DNA of 64,000 nucleotides from Clostridiales bacterium (GTDB taxonomy: Bacteria; Bacillota; Clostridia; Saccharofermentanales; Saccharofermentanaceae). This document shows positions 44,010 to 51,840 of the stretch, piece after piece. The notes beneath the pieces were generated by a model. The model saw only the letters and a list, made by a program, of their open reading frames with translations, was not told where the DNA came from and made no database searches. Positions within the stretch are counted from its first letter, which is position 1. Each line of letters begins with the position of its first letter. The stretch lies in the NCBI GenBank assembly GCA_017509205.1, contig JAFWQF010000021.1, positions 17,292-81,291 on the forward strand, in the 5' to 3' direction. The position numbers and the translations under genes were made by a program.

Positions 44010-45626
44010 TTAATCCTTGTTCTCGCCTTCGTCTGGCTCGCTCTTTACTGCGTCTGCGATCGCACCTGCGACCACTCCGTCAGCAACTTTGCTTTCGCCG
44101 TCGATTCCGGAAACGTTGATGTTTCTGGTAACCTTGGCATCGTAGCCGCTTGCCTTGACGATGTCTGCGAGATCAACGCCTGTTGCAGCCTTTACGGTTT
44201 CAAACGTCTGAGCCATTACGGTAGGGACGTTTGCGGAGATGCCTGAGACACCGCCGTTGCTGCCGTCGCCGCCTGCGAAGACCGTGACCTTGTCGATGGA
44301 AGCGAGAGGCTCTGCAACAGCCTTGGCGACATCAGGGAGGACCTTAACGATCATCTCGAGGATTGCAGCCTGGCCGTACTTCTTCATGGCTTCCGCTTTC
44401 TTCTCCATTGCTTCAGCCTCAGCGAGACCTTTAGCCTGGATACCTGCAGCTTCTGCATCGTACTTTGCCTTGATACCTGCAGCTTCCTGCTCTGCAGCAT
44501 AACGCTGTGCTTCAGCCTGAGCCTTCTTGGCTTCTGCGTCCTGAATTGCCTTGTACTTTTCAGTCTCGGCGATTACGCGCTCAGCCTCGGACTTCTTCTG
44601 CTGATTGTACAGAGCAGCTTCTGCCTGCTTCTGCTTCTCGATGAGTTCAGCTTCAGCGAGCTTCTGCTTCTGATACTTGTCAGCATCAGCCTTACGGTTG
44701 ATCTCAGCTTCGAGTTCCTGCTGTCTGACGTCGACCATCTTCTGACGGAGGATGGCTTCCTGCTGTGTCTTGGCGATCTCAGCATCGGTAGCCTTAACGC
44801 CGATGACCTTCTGCTGTTCCTGCTTCTGGATCTCATAAGCAGCGTCAGCTTCAGCCTTCTTGGTATCAGCCTGAACCTTGAGGTTAGCCTGCTTGATGGC
44901 GAGATCGTTGTTGCGCTCAGCGATGATGATGTCGGACTGAACGGATGCTTCATTTGCTTTCTGCTTAGCTTCAGCGACTGCGATTGCAACGTCTCTGTCA
45001 GCCTGTGCCTTTGCGATGGAAGCGTCCTTCTGGATCTGGCTCATGTTGTCCTGACCCAAAGCGATGATGAGACCGTTCTCATCGTCGATTCTCTGGATGT
45101 TGCAGGAGATGATCTCGATACCGAGAGCGTTCATGTCGGTCTGAGCCTTGTTCTGCATCTCGTCACCGAACTTCTTACGGTCGGTGTTGAGTTCGCGGAG
45201 TCCTACAGTACCAATGATCTCACGCATGTTACCCTGAAGGGAGTCGGTGAGAGCCGCACAGATCTTTTCCTCGTTCATGTTGAGGAAGTTCTTCATTGCG
45301 AGCTCGATGCCCTCCGGATCGGTCTTAACACGTACCTTTGCAACTGCGTCGATGTCGACACCGATGAAGTCGTTTGTCGGAACGAAACCGTTCGTCTTGA
45401 TATCGATGCTGATCTGCTTGAGCAGAAGGATATCCTTTCTTTCAATGAACGGGATCCTTACTCCTGCGCGGCCGATGAGGATCTTCTTTTTCTTTCTGGG
45501 ACCTGAGATGATGAAAGCTACATCCGGCGGTGCTTTTACGTAACCTGAGAGAATGATTGCGATCACCAGGATCAGGACTACAATTCCGATTCCGATAGGA
45601 AGTGCATAATCTGATAAATTTGGCAT
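44010..45626 (-). CDS. floT: Flotillin-like SPFH domain protein
   Basis: A 538-residue membrane-scaffold protein. An N-terminal transmembrane/hairpin segment (about 9-28) is followed by an SPFH/PHB domain (about 30-200, 'GRAGVRIPFIERKDILLLKQISIDIKTNGFVPTNDFIGVDIDAVAKVRV'). A long Ala/Glu/Lys/Gln coiled coil (about 215-430) and a C-terminal tail with 'VFAGGDGSNGG' complete it. Flotillins organise membrane microdomains. Usual partners such as YqfB/NfeD are not next to it. A good SD (AAAGGATGG) precedes the ATG. The gene is alone on the minus strand. Confidence 0.93.
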   Translation of the reverse strand: MPNLSDYALPIGIGIVVLILVIAIILSGYVKAPPDVAFIISGPRKKKKILIGRAGVRIPFIERKDILLLKQISIDIKTNGFVPTNDFIGVDIDAVAKVRVKTDPEGIELAMKNFLNMNEEKICAALTDSLQGNMREIIGTVGLRELNTDRKKFGDEMQNKAQTDMNALGIEIISCNIQRIDDENGLIIALGQDNMSQIQKDASIAKAQADRDVAIAVAEAKQKANEASVQSDIIIAERNNDLAIKQANLKVQADTKKAEADAAYEIQKQEQQKVIGVKATDAEIAKTQQEAILRQKMVDVRQQELEAEINRKADADKYQKQKLAEAELIEKQKQAEAALYNQQKKSEAERVIAETEKYKAIQDAEAKKAQAEAQRYAAEQEAAGIKAKYDAEAAGIQAKGLAEAEAMEKKAEAMKKYGQAAILEMIVKVLPDVAKAVAEPLASIDKVTVFAGGDGSNGGVSGISANVPTVMAQTFETVKAATGVDLADIVKASGYDAKVTRNINVSGIDGESKVADGVVAGAIADAVKSEPDEGENKD

Positions 45627-45712
45627 ATTCTTAATCCATCCTTTCCTTTTTGTTGCCTTAAATCTTAAAGATATTTGTGATAAAAATCAATATAAATCGG
45701 TCGGTATGAGTT

Positions 45713-45750
45713 ACCAAACCGAATATGATATTTTTGACATCCGATTTGGT
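45713..45750. repeat. Imperfect inverted repeat between flotillin and arsR genes
   Basis: ACCAAACCGAA...TCCGATTTGGT, arms of 11 bases with two mismatches and a 16-base middle. Function unknown. It could be an operator or an RNA hairpin in the divergent promoter region. Confidence 0.35.
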
Positions 45751-45795
45751 TCAAACGCACAAATAGTTGCGTTTGAGGGGGATATAACTGATAGG

Positions 45796-45824
45796 TTGAC
45801 AATATTAATATGGTGGGTTAAAAT
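45796..45824 (+). promoter_or_regulatory. arsR operon promoter
   Basis: TTGACA (45796-45801), 17-base spacer, TAAAAT (45819-45824): a near-consensus sigma-A promoter 52 bases before the arsR ATG. Confidence 0.75.
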
Positions 45825-45837
45825 TCAAACGAATGAA

Positions 45838-45859
45838 CATATGAATAATCGTTCATATG
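45838..45859. promoter_or_regulatory. SmtB/CzrA-type operator
   Basis: A perfect 8-6-8 inverted repeat CATATGAA-taatcg-TTCATATG around the transcription start. It resembles the AT-rich ATGAA..TTCAT operators of ArsR/SmtB metal repressors. Repression by the gene product just downstream is inferred. Confidence 0.7.
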
Positions 45860-45875
45860 AAGAACGGAGGTCAAA

Positions 45876-46208
45876 ATGCCGCGCGAGAAAAAAATACAGC
45901 CCCAGGAAACAAAACGTGAGCTGCCGCCCGAAGAACTGCTCCAGGATCTGGGTGATCTTTTTAAGGTCTTCGGTGACACTACCAGGATAAGGATTATGTA
46001 CGCGTTATATGAAGGCGAGATGAGCGTCATGGCAATCTCCGAACTTCTCGGTATGACGCAGCCTGCGATCTCTCATCAGCTTAAGACTTTGAAGGCCGCG
46101 AATCTCGTTGCCGGCAGACGACAGGGAAAGACCATCTTCTATTATCTTTCCGATGAGCATGTCAAATCGATAATAGCTGCTGGCTATGAACACTTAACTG
46201 AAGAATAA
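45876..46208 (+). CDS. ArsR/SmtB-family zinc-type metal repressor
   Basis: A 110-residue winged-helix repressor ('FGDTTRIRIMYALYEGEMSVMAISELLGMTQPAISHQLKTLKAANLVAGRRQGKTIFYYLSDEHV'). It has no Cys at all, so an alpha3/CadC-type site is excluded. The C-terminal alpha5 ligands are Asp93-x-His95-x10-His106-x2-Glu109, identical in spacing to SmtB (D104, H106, H117, E120), so Zn2+ is the likely signal. It heads an operon with an HMA protein and a P1B ATPase and has its own operator. GGAGG precedes the ATG. Confidence 0.92.
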   Translation: MPREKKIQPQETKRELPPEELLQDLGDLFKVFGDTTRIRIMYALYEGEMSVMAISELLGMTQPAISHQLKTLKAANLVAGRRQGKTIFYYLSDEHVKSIIAAGYEHLTEE

Positions 46209-46226
46209 ACAAAAAGGAGTACATAT

Positions 46227-46445
46227 ATGAAAAAGACATTTGAACTTGAAGATCTCGACTGCGCAAACTGCGCCATGAAGATGCAGGAAGCCATCAGCAA
46301 GATCCCCGGAGTCATTTCATGCTCTGTTAATTTCATGACACAGAAGATGATCCTCGAAGCTGATGATGCTGAGTTTGACAAGATCCTCAAGCAGGCAGTT
46401 AAGACGATCGCAAAAGTTGAACCTGACTGTACGGTAATCATCTGA
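46227..46445 (+). CDS. Stand-alone heavy-metal-associated (HMA) domain protein
   Basis: A 72-residue ferredoxin-like metal-binding protein with the CxxC motif at Cys12-Cys15 ('LEDLDCANCAMKMQEAI'). 'DCANC' is of the Zn/Cd/Pb type (D before CxxC) found in ZntA/CadA N-termini. It lies 1 base before the ATPase start, which lacks its own N-terminal HMA domain, so this is the pump's metal-binding domain as a separate chaperone. An AAAAGGAG SD is present. Confidence 0.92.
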   Translation: MKKTFELEDLDCANCAMKMQEAISKIPGVISCSVNFMTQKMILEADDAEFDKILKQAVKTIAKVEPDCTVII

Positions 46446-46446
46446 T

Positions 46447-48336
46447 ATGAAACTTAAGCTCACCAAAAAACAGAAAAAGATGCTGATAAGGATCATCGTT
46501 GCGTCAGTTTTGCTGGCGGTTATCGCGGTGGTTACTCATCTGATCGCTTTACCTTGGTGGGCTTGTCTCATCTTATATCTGATCCCTTATGCGATCGCAG
46601 GTTACGACGTCATCAAGGCGGCCGCGGTAAACATAATCCACGGACGTGTTTTCGATGAGAAGTTCCTCATGATGGTTGCAACGCTGGGAGCTTTCGGAAC
46701 GGGAGAATATCCTGAAGCTTCTTTCGTAATGCTGTTCTATCAGGTCGGTGAACTCTTCCAGAGCATTGCTGTCGGAAGATCGAGAAAATCGATCGCAAAG
46801 CTCATGGACATCAGGCCTGATTATGCCGTCGTTATAAGGGACGGTAATGAGGAAACTGTTTTGCCTGACGAAGTTGCCGTTGGCGAGACAATAGTCATTC
46901 GTCCTGGCGAGAAGATCCCGCTCGACGGCGTGATAACCGAAGGATCGAGCTCGGTCAATACGGCAGCACTCACCGGTGAATCGGCACCTGTCGATCTTAA
47001 CGTAAGTGATGCTGTTATCTCGGGTACTTTGAACCTTACAGGCGTAATAAAGGTTAAGACTACATCAACGTTCGGACAGAGCACGGTTTCCAAGATACTT
47101 GAACTTGTTGAGAATGCTTCTGACAAGAAGGCGAAAGTAGAGAACTTCATAACGAAGTTTGCCAGGTGGTATACGCCTGCTGTCGTTATTGCCGCAGTGC
47201 TTCTCGCGGTGATTCCGCCTTGCTTCCTTGGTATAGGCAGTCTTGCGGTGTGGAAAGTCTGGTTTATGAGAGCACTCGTTTTCCTCGTAGTTTCCTGTCC
47301 GTGCGCACTGGTCGTTTCCGTTCCGCTCTCTTTCTTCAGCGGAATAGGCGCCGCATCGAAAAAGGGAATCCTAATCAAAGGCGCAGGTTACATGGAAGTC
47401 CTTGCCAAGACCGGCACGGTTGTCTTTGACAAGACCGGAACTCTGACCAAAGGCGTATTTGCCGTTGATGACATTCACCCGAACATAATAAGCAAACCTG
47501 AACTGCTTGACATAGCAGCCGCGTGTGAGAGCTTTTCGAGCCATCCCGTTGCACAGTCCATTGTGCTCGCTCATGAAGGACACATAGACAAGAGCAGGAT
47601 AAAGAATGTTGAAGAGATCGCAGGCAAAGGCGTAAAGGCTGTTGTTGATGACATGACTTATTATGTCGGAAACGGACAGCTGATGGACATGTGCGGCGCT
47701 AAGTGGCACGACTGCCATCTGACCGGAACGATTATACACATTGCGCGTGACGCTGAAGAAGGTGCTGAGTATCTCGGGCATATCGTCATAAACGACGAGA
47801 TAAAAGAAGACTCCGTGGCAGCGGTAAAAGACCTCAAGTCTTTAGGTGTCAGGGAGATGATAATGCTCACAGGCGACAAGGAGAAAGTTGCAAAGAGCGT
47901 TGCCGAGAAGATCGGCATGACTGACCATTTTTCTGAACTCCTTCCTGCAGACAAAGTATCCAAAGTTGAAGAACTCCTGCAAAAGGGCGGAGACAAGCTT
48001 GCATTTGTCGGAGACGGCATCAATGACGCTCCCGTTCTGATGCGCGCTGACATCGGCATCGCAATGGGTGCAATGGGCTCTGACGCGGCCATTGAATCGG
48101 CTGACGTTGTGCTGATGGATGACAAGCCTTCCAAGATCGCAACGGCTGTCAGGATCTCCAGAAAGACCATGCGCATCGTCTGGGAGAACATCATTTTCGC
48201 GCTCGGCGTAAAAGTGATAATCCTTGTCCTGAGTGCTTTCGGCATCGCGAACATGTGGCTTGCGATCTTCGGTGATGTAGGCGTGCTGATCCTTGCTATC
48301 CTCAATGCCGTAAGATGCATGAGGATCAAAGACTGA
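46447..48336 (+). CDS. P1B-2-type heavy-metal efflux ATPase (Zn/Cd/Pb)
   Basis: This 629-residue P-type ATPase exports divalent soft metals. It has two N-terminal membrane helices, an actuator domain with 'TGESAPVD', metal-binding Cys-Pro-Cys in 'SCPCALV' near 282-285, phosphorylation site 'DKTGTLT' near 328, 'SSHPVA' (HP motif) in the nucleotide domain and 'VGDGINDAPVL'. The Lys in 'ALGVKVIILVLS' and Asp in 'IFGDVGVLILAILNA' are the P1B-2 markers for Zn2+, Cd2+ and Pb2+. It has no N-terminal HMA domain. That is supplied by the preceding gene. Expected in the plasma membrane, induced by metal through the ArsR-type repressor. Confidence 0.95.
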   Translation: MKLKLTKKQKKMLIRIIVASVLLAVIAVVTHLIALPWWACLILYLIPYAIAGYDVIKAAAVNIIHGRVFDEKFLMMVATLGAFGTGEYPEASFVMLFYQVGELFQSIAVGRSRKSIAKLMDIRPDYAVVIRDGNEETVLPDEVAVGETIVIRPGEKIPLDGVITEGSSSVNTAALTGESAPVDLNVSDAVISGTLNLTGVIKVKTTSTFGQSTVSKILELVENASDKKAKVENFITKFARWYTPAVVIAAVLLAVIPPCFLGIGSLAVWKVWFMRALVFLVVSCPCALVVSVPLSFFSGIGAASKKGILIKGAGYMEVLAKTGTVVFDKTGTLTKGVFAVDDIHPNIISKPELLDIAAACESFSSHPVAQSIVLAHEGHIDKSRIKNVEEIAGKGVKAVVDDMTYYVGNGQLMDMCGAKWHDCHLTGTIIHIARDAEEGAEYLGHIVINDEIKEDSVAAVKDLKSLGVREMIMLTGDKEKVAKSVAEKIGMTDHFSELLPADKVSKVEELLQKGGDKLAFVGDGINDAPVLMRADIGIAMGAMGSDAAIESADVVLMDDKPSKIATAVRISRKTMRIVWENIIFALGVKVIILVLSAFGIANMWLAIFGDVGVLILAILNAVRCMRIKD

Positions 48337-48417
48337 TTATTAGTCCTGATAATCGTACTCTGTATTTACCCCATCTGAGTTAAAATATACTCAAAGAAAT
48401 CTGTTGGGGTATGTCTG

Positions 48418-51400
48418 ATGATAAGTGTTTACAGATACGGCGGGATAGATTGCATTACACCTTCCGTAATCAAAAAGGAATTAAGCAGGGAAGATCCGCG
48501 CGAGATCATATTTATCGTGCCTGAATTTTCGAAGGCGCAGATCGAGCGTGAGATCATCTCTTATCTTGAAGGAAGCTGCAGGGAGCGTGGTGCATCCATC
48601 AGTTCCGAAGGCCGCAGCATTCCGGTGGATTCTTCGTTTGTCGGCGGAGACATTTTGAGTTTCATCACTCTTTCTACGTCCATTCTTGAATCTGTCGGAT
48701 ATGAATACGGCGGAGCCGGCAGCGATGTCGCGTTAAGATGCGCGATCTATTCTGTTCTCGCCAACTACAACAAGGATTTCAAGACATTCGGCAAGCTTAC
48801 GAGCAGGTTCGAATACATCAATATGCTCATCGATCTTCTTGGTGACTTCACGAGATACGGCATAGGTGTTTCCCAGCTTGAAGAAGCCATCGCAAATTCA
48901 TCAGGGTTTTCAGCGGAATACAAGAGCAAGCTTGAAGACATCAAGCTGATGATGGAGTCTATCGGCAAGATCAACGACCAGTACGGAATGTCGTTTTTGA
49001 AGAACCGCATTGAGGCAGCAAGTCAGGTGCTCATGCAGGTTACTTCAGACAAGTTGAAGACCAGGAGATTCTCGGGCTTAAGAAAACTTTTATCTTCCCG
49101 TTTTGTTTTCATCGGATTCGGTTCCGGCAGAATCCTTACCCCGCAGGAATACATGCTCGTTAATCTTCTTTCAGAGAAGGGTGCTGATATAGCTTTCTAT
49201 GTTCTTTCGTCTGATAAGGAGCCTTATGCCGGCAAGAATCTTTATAAGGTCGGAAATGAATTCTCTGACCGCATGAAGGCTAAAGGTGCCGTTATCAGCG
49301 ATTTTGTCAGGGACGATGAAGTGCCTCAGTTTGCTGATATTATCAGTCCGTTTGCATTTGATGCCGCATATGAAGGCAATGTCACGGACCGCATCAGGCT
49401 TGCCGCCATCAGCGGTGCGGACAATCAGCTTGGATATGTTTTCTCTGAGGTGATCAGGCTTACCCGTGATGAAGGATACAGATACCGTGACATAAGGATC
49501 GTCTGCTGCGATGATGATCTTTCTTCCAGGATGAGGAGCAATGCCGAACTGTTCGGTCTTGATGTCTTTATCGACAGACGCATCGAACTCTGGAGTACGC
49601 TCGTACCCGTGTTTGCCGAAACGGTACTGGAACTCCCGGTACATAACTACAGGATAAGTGATGTCCTCAGGGCAATGAGATGCGGTCTCATTAAAGTGCC
49701 GCCTGTCATTGCGGACATGTTCGACAATTACTGCAGGCGCATGAATATCACCGACGGAATCCGGCTGTTCAGGAGCAGCGTATATCTCAAGACGCCGAAG
49801 GATGAAAACGGAGAGCCCAAAGAGCCTGATAAGATATCGCTTCCTTATGCATATGAAGACATCAGGGCAGGAGAGAAGATAGTTGAAGGCGGGTTTTTCT
49901 GGAAGTACATCGTTCAGTCTAAACTTATGCCGCTCAAGAAGGCTGCTGATGCCATTGCCGAAGAAAAACTCCTGAGCCGCAAGTCGATGCTGCTCAGAGA
50001 TCTTCTCATTGATCACCGTGACGACGTTGAAGCGCTGTCTAATGAACAGCTTGATGCCAAAGAGAGTGAAGCAGCTGCGGCTCTCGTTCGCGGTTTTGAT
50101 GAAGTGATGAATCTTCTTACGCTCTTTACTCATGAGATGAATGATGTGCCTATTGCGCAGAGAGCTTTCATTTCTCTTATCAGGACAGACATGAAGAACA
50201 GGATAGAAGGCACCATTCCGCTCAAGGTGGATTCGATCGAGATAACCACTCCTGACAGGGCATTCGTAACTCCGTGCAAAGTCATGTTCATCCTTGGTGC
50301 TTCACGCGAGAACTTCCCTCACAGGAAAGGATCGGAAGGCCTTCTGAGTACAGGTGAATTAAGGAATCTGTCGCAGTCTGTTACTGACTGTGAGCTTCCC
50401 GATAAGAACGAGGCAAGATCCAAGGAAGAGTTTGTCACCTGCTGCCTGACTCTGGGTACGGTGACTGACAGGCTCTACATGATCCACAATGCAGAGAAGA
50501 ATTTTACGAGCAGCGTGTATGACTATCTTAAGAATGCAGCTGATCCTGAAAAGTTTGTAAGCGGATATCAGGCACCGGTCACGGGCGTTTCGAGGAAGAG
50601 GAATCATACATTCAAGGATTCTGCGATAGACCGTGAGTTAATGGATCAGCTCCTTATGCTGCACGGTACGGACGAGAAGGGCATGTATCTCAGTGTAAGC
50701 GCACTTGAGGAATTCAACGCATGTCATCTGAAGTATATGCTGGGCAGGGTTCTCGGCATAAGAGACCGTGAAGACCGGACCGATATCGATTCAAGAGCAT
50801 ATGGTACTCTTATCCATAAGATGTATGAACTCGGACTGTCTGAGATAGGGCGTGATGATTTCGAAGCCAATGCGAAAGAACTTCTTGAAAATGAAGAGCT
50901 CTATGACAGCAAGGTCGACGCAGTGTTTGAGAAGGCGGTGATAGCTGAAAGCGTTCCGGGTACTGTGGATGACGAAGGCGATACCGTCAGTGTCATCAAA
51001 GAGTTTGATGTCGAGACGGGAATTAAGCTTCGAAGGATGTTTAAGCTGACATTCAGAGGAATACTTAACGACATAGTTAACACGGGATTCGTTCCTGCCG
51101 GATTCGAAGCGCCTATCGGTAAGCCTTCCAAGGACAGCAGCGGGAAAGAGATCACTCTTTCGCTTGAAGATAAGAAACTTGAAGAAGAGACGGGACTTAA
51201 GCTTCATTTTAACGGTTCTATCGACAGATTTGATCTTAAGACGGGTGAAGGGGAAGTTGAAGGCTTGAGAGTAATCGACTATAAGAGCGGTGACAAGAGC
51301 ATAAAACTGGCTGAACTTTTTAACGGTATCCAGATACAGCTTCCGCTTTATACCAAAGCTTTGTGCACGGGTTACGGCATCGATCCTTCAGGATGTGATT

Positions 51401-51840
51401 ACGGCTATTTCAATGTCGGATTAAAGCCCGGTTCCGGAAAGAAACCGTTGGAATTCGAACCGAAGACTGCCAGAACGAAATCTGGTTATTCGGATGACGA
51501 CTTAAAGCTCTCGCTTGATTATGCGGAATATATCGTAAGGAGTTCCGTAAAAGACATTCAGGAAGGCAAAGCTGACGGACTTGTAAGTCCCGGATATCAT
51601 TACTGCGGTTTTTGCCCGTACGGAGGCGCATGCGGCAATGTTCCGTCGAGGCCTGTTGACCGCATAGGAAATAAGAAACCGGGAGAGGTTTATTCAGAAT
51701 ATCTGGAGAAAGCGGCAGAAAAGACCGGCCAGATGTTTGACAAGGACGGCAAGGCCAACAGGTCCTGCATGAACGAGGCATATAAGATGATGATGCGCGA
51801 TAAGACCGACGCTGATGATAAAAACGGAGGTAAAGGATAA
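48418..51840 (+). CDS. addB: ATP-dependent helicase/nuclease subunit AddB (Walker A missing)
   Basis: A 1140-residue inactivated-helicase-plus-nuclease subunit of AddAB, the Chi-regulated double-strand-break end processor. The C-terminal RecB-like nuclease has 'IDYKSGD' near 953-959 and the four Fe-S cysteines: one at 'FNACHLKYM' (about 767) and three in 'YCGFCPYGGACGN' (about 1062-1071). The helicase-like core has 'FITLSTSILE', 'LFPH'-like 'GASRENFPHRKGSEGLLS'. The N-terminus 'MISVYRYGGIDCITPSV' lacks the GxSGSGKT Walker A loop normal in AddB. Its stop overlaps the addA start (TAATG). Confidence 0.88.
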   Translation: MISVYRYGGIDCITPSVIKKELSREDPREIIFIVPEFSKAQIEREIISYLEGSCRERGASISSEGRSIPVDSSFVGGDILSFITLSTSILESVGYEYGGAGSDVALRCAIYSVLANYNKDFKTFGKLTSRFEYINMLIDLLGDFTRYGIGVSQLEEAIANSSGFSAEYKSKLEDIKLMMESIGKINDQYGMSFLKNRIEAASQVLMQVTSDKLKTRRFSGLRKLLSSRFVFIGFGSGRILTPQEYMLVNLLSEKGADIAFYVLSSDKEPYAGKNLYKVGNEFSDRMKAKGAVISDFVRDDEVPQFADIISPFAFDAAYEGNVTDRIRLAAISGADNQLGYVFSEVIRLTRDEGYRYRDIRIVCCDDDLSSRMRSNAELFGLDVFIDRRIELWSTLVPVFAETVLELPVHNYRISDVLRAMRCGLIKVPPVIADMFDNYCRRMNITDGIRLFRSSVYLKTPKDENGEPKEPDKISLPYAYEDIRAGEKIVEGGFFWKYIVQSKLMPLKKAADAIAEEKLLSRKSMLLRDLLIDHRDDVEALSNEQLDAKESEAAAALVRGFDEVMNLLTLFTHEMNDVPIAQRAFISLIRTDMKNRIEGTIPLKVDSIEITTPDRAFVTPCKVMFILGASRENFPHRKGSEGLLSTGELRNLSQSVTDCELPDKNEARSKEEFVTCCLTLGTVTDRLYMIHNAEKNFTSSVYDYLKNAADPEKFVSGYQAPVTGVSRKRNHTFKDSAIDRELMDQLLMLHGTDEKGMYLSVSALEEFNACHLKYMLGRVLGIRDREDRTDIDSRAYGTLIHKMYELGLSEIGRDDFEANAKELLENEELYDSKVDAVFEKAVIAESVPGTVDDEGDTVSVIKEFDVETGIKLRRMFKLTFRGILNDIVNTGFVPAGFEAPIGKPSKDSSGKEITLSLEDKKLEEETGLKLHFNGSIDRFDLKTGEGEVEGLRVIDYKSGDKSIKLAELFNGIQIQLPLYTKALCTGYGIDPSGCDYGYFNVGLKPGSGKKPLEFEPKTARTKSGYSDDDLKLSLDYAEYIVRSSVKDIQEGKADGLVSPGYHYCGFCPYGGACGNVPSRPVDRIGNKKPGEVYSEYLEKAAEKTGQMFDKDGKANRSCMNEAYKMMMRDKTDADDKNGGKG

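Noticed and set aside
44573..44989. Second minus-strand frame within the flotillin gene
   Set aside because: It is the alternative frame of the coiled-coil region, Ser/Arg-rich and lacking any SD.
45706..45990. 94-residue plus-strand frame overlapping arsR
   Set aside because: It crosses the promoter and operator and overlaps the well-supported arsR gene in another frame.
48330..48375. Terminator after the P1B ATPase gene
   Set aside because: GATTAT...ATAATC is a short stem and no T-tract follows.
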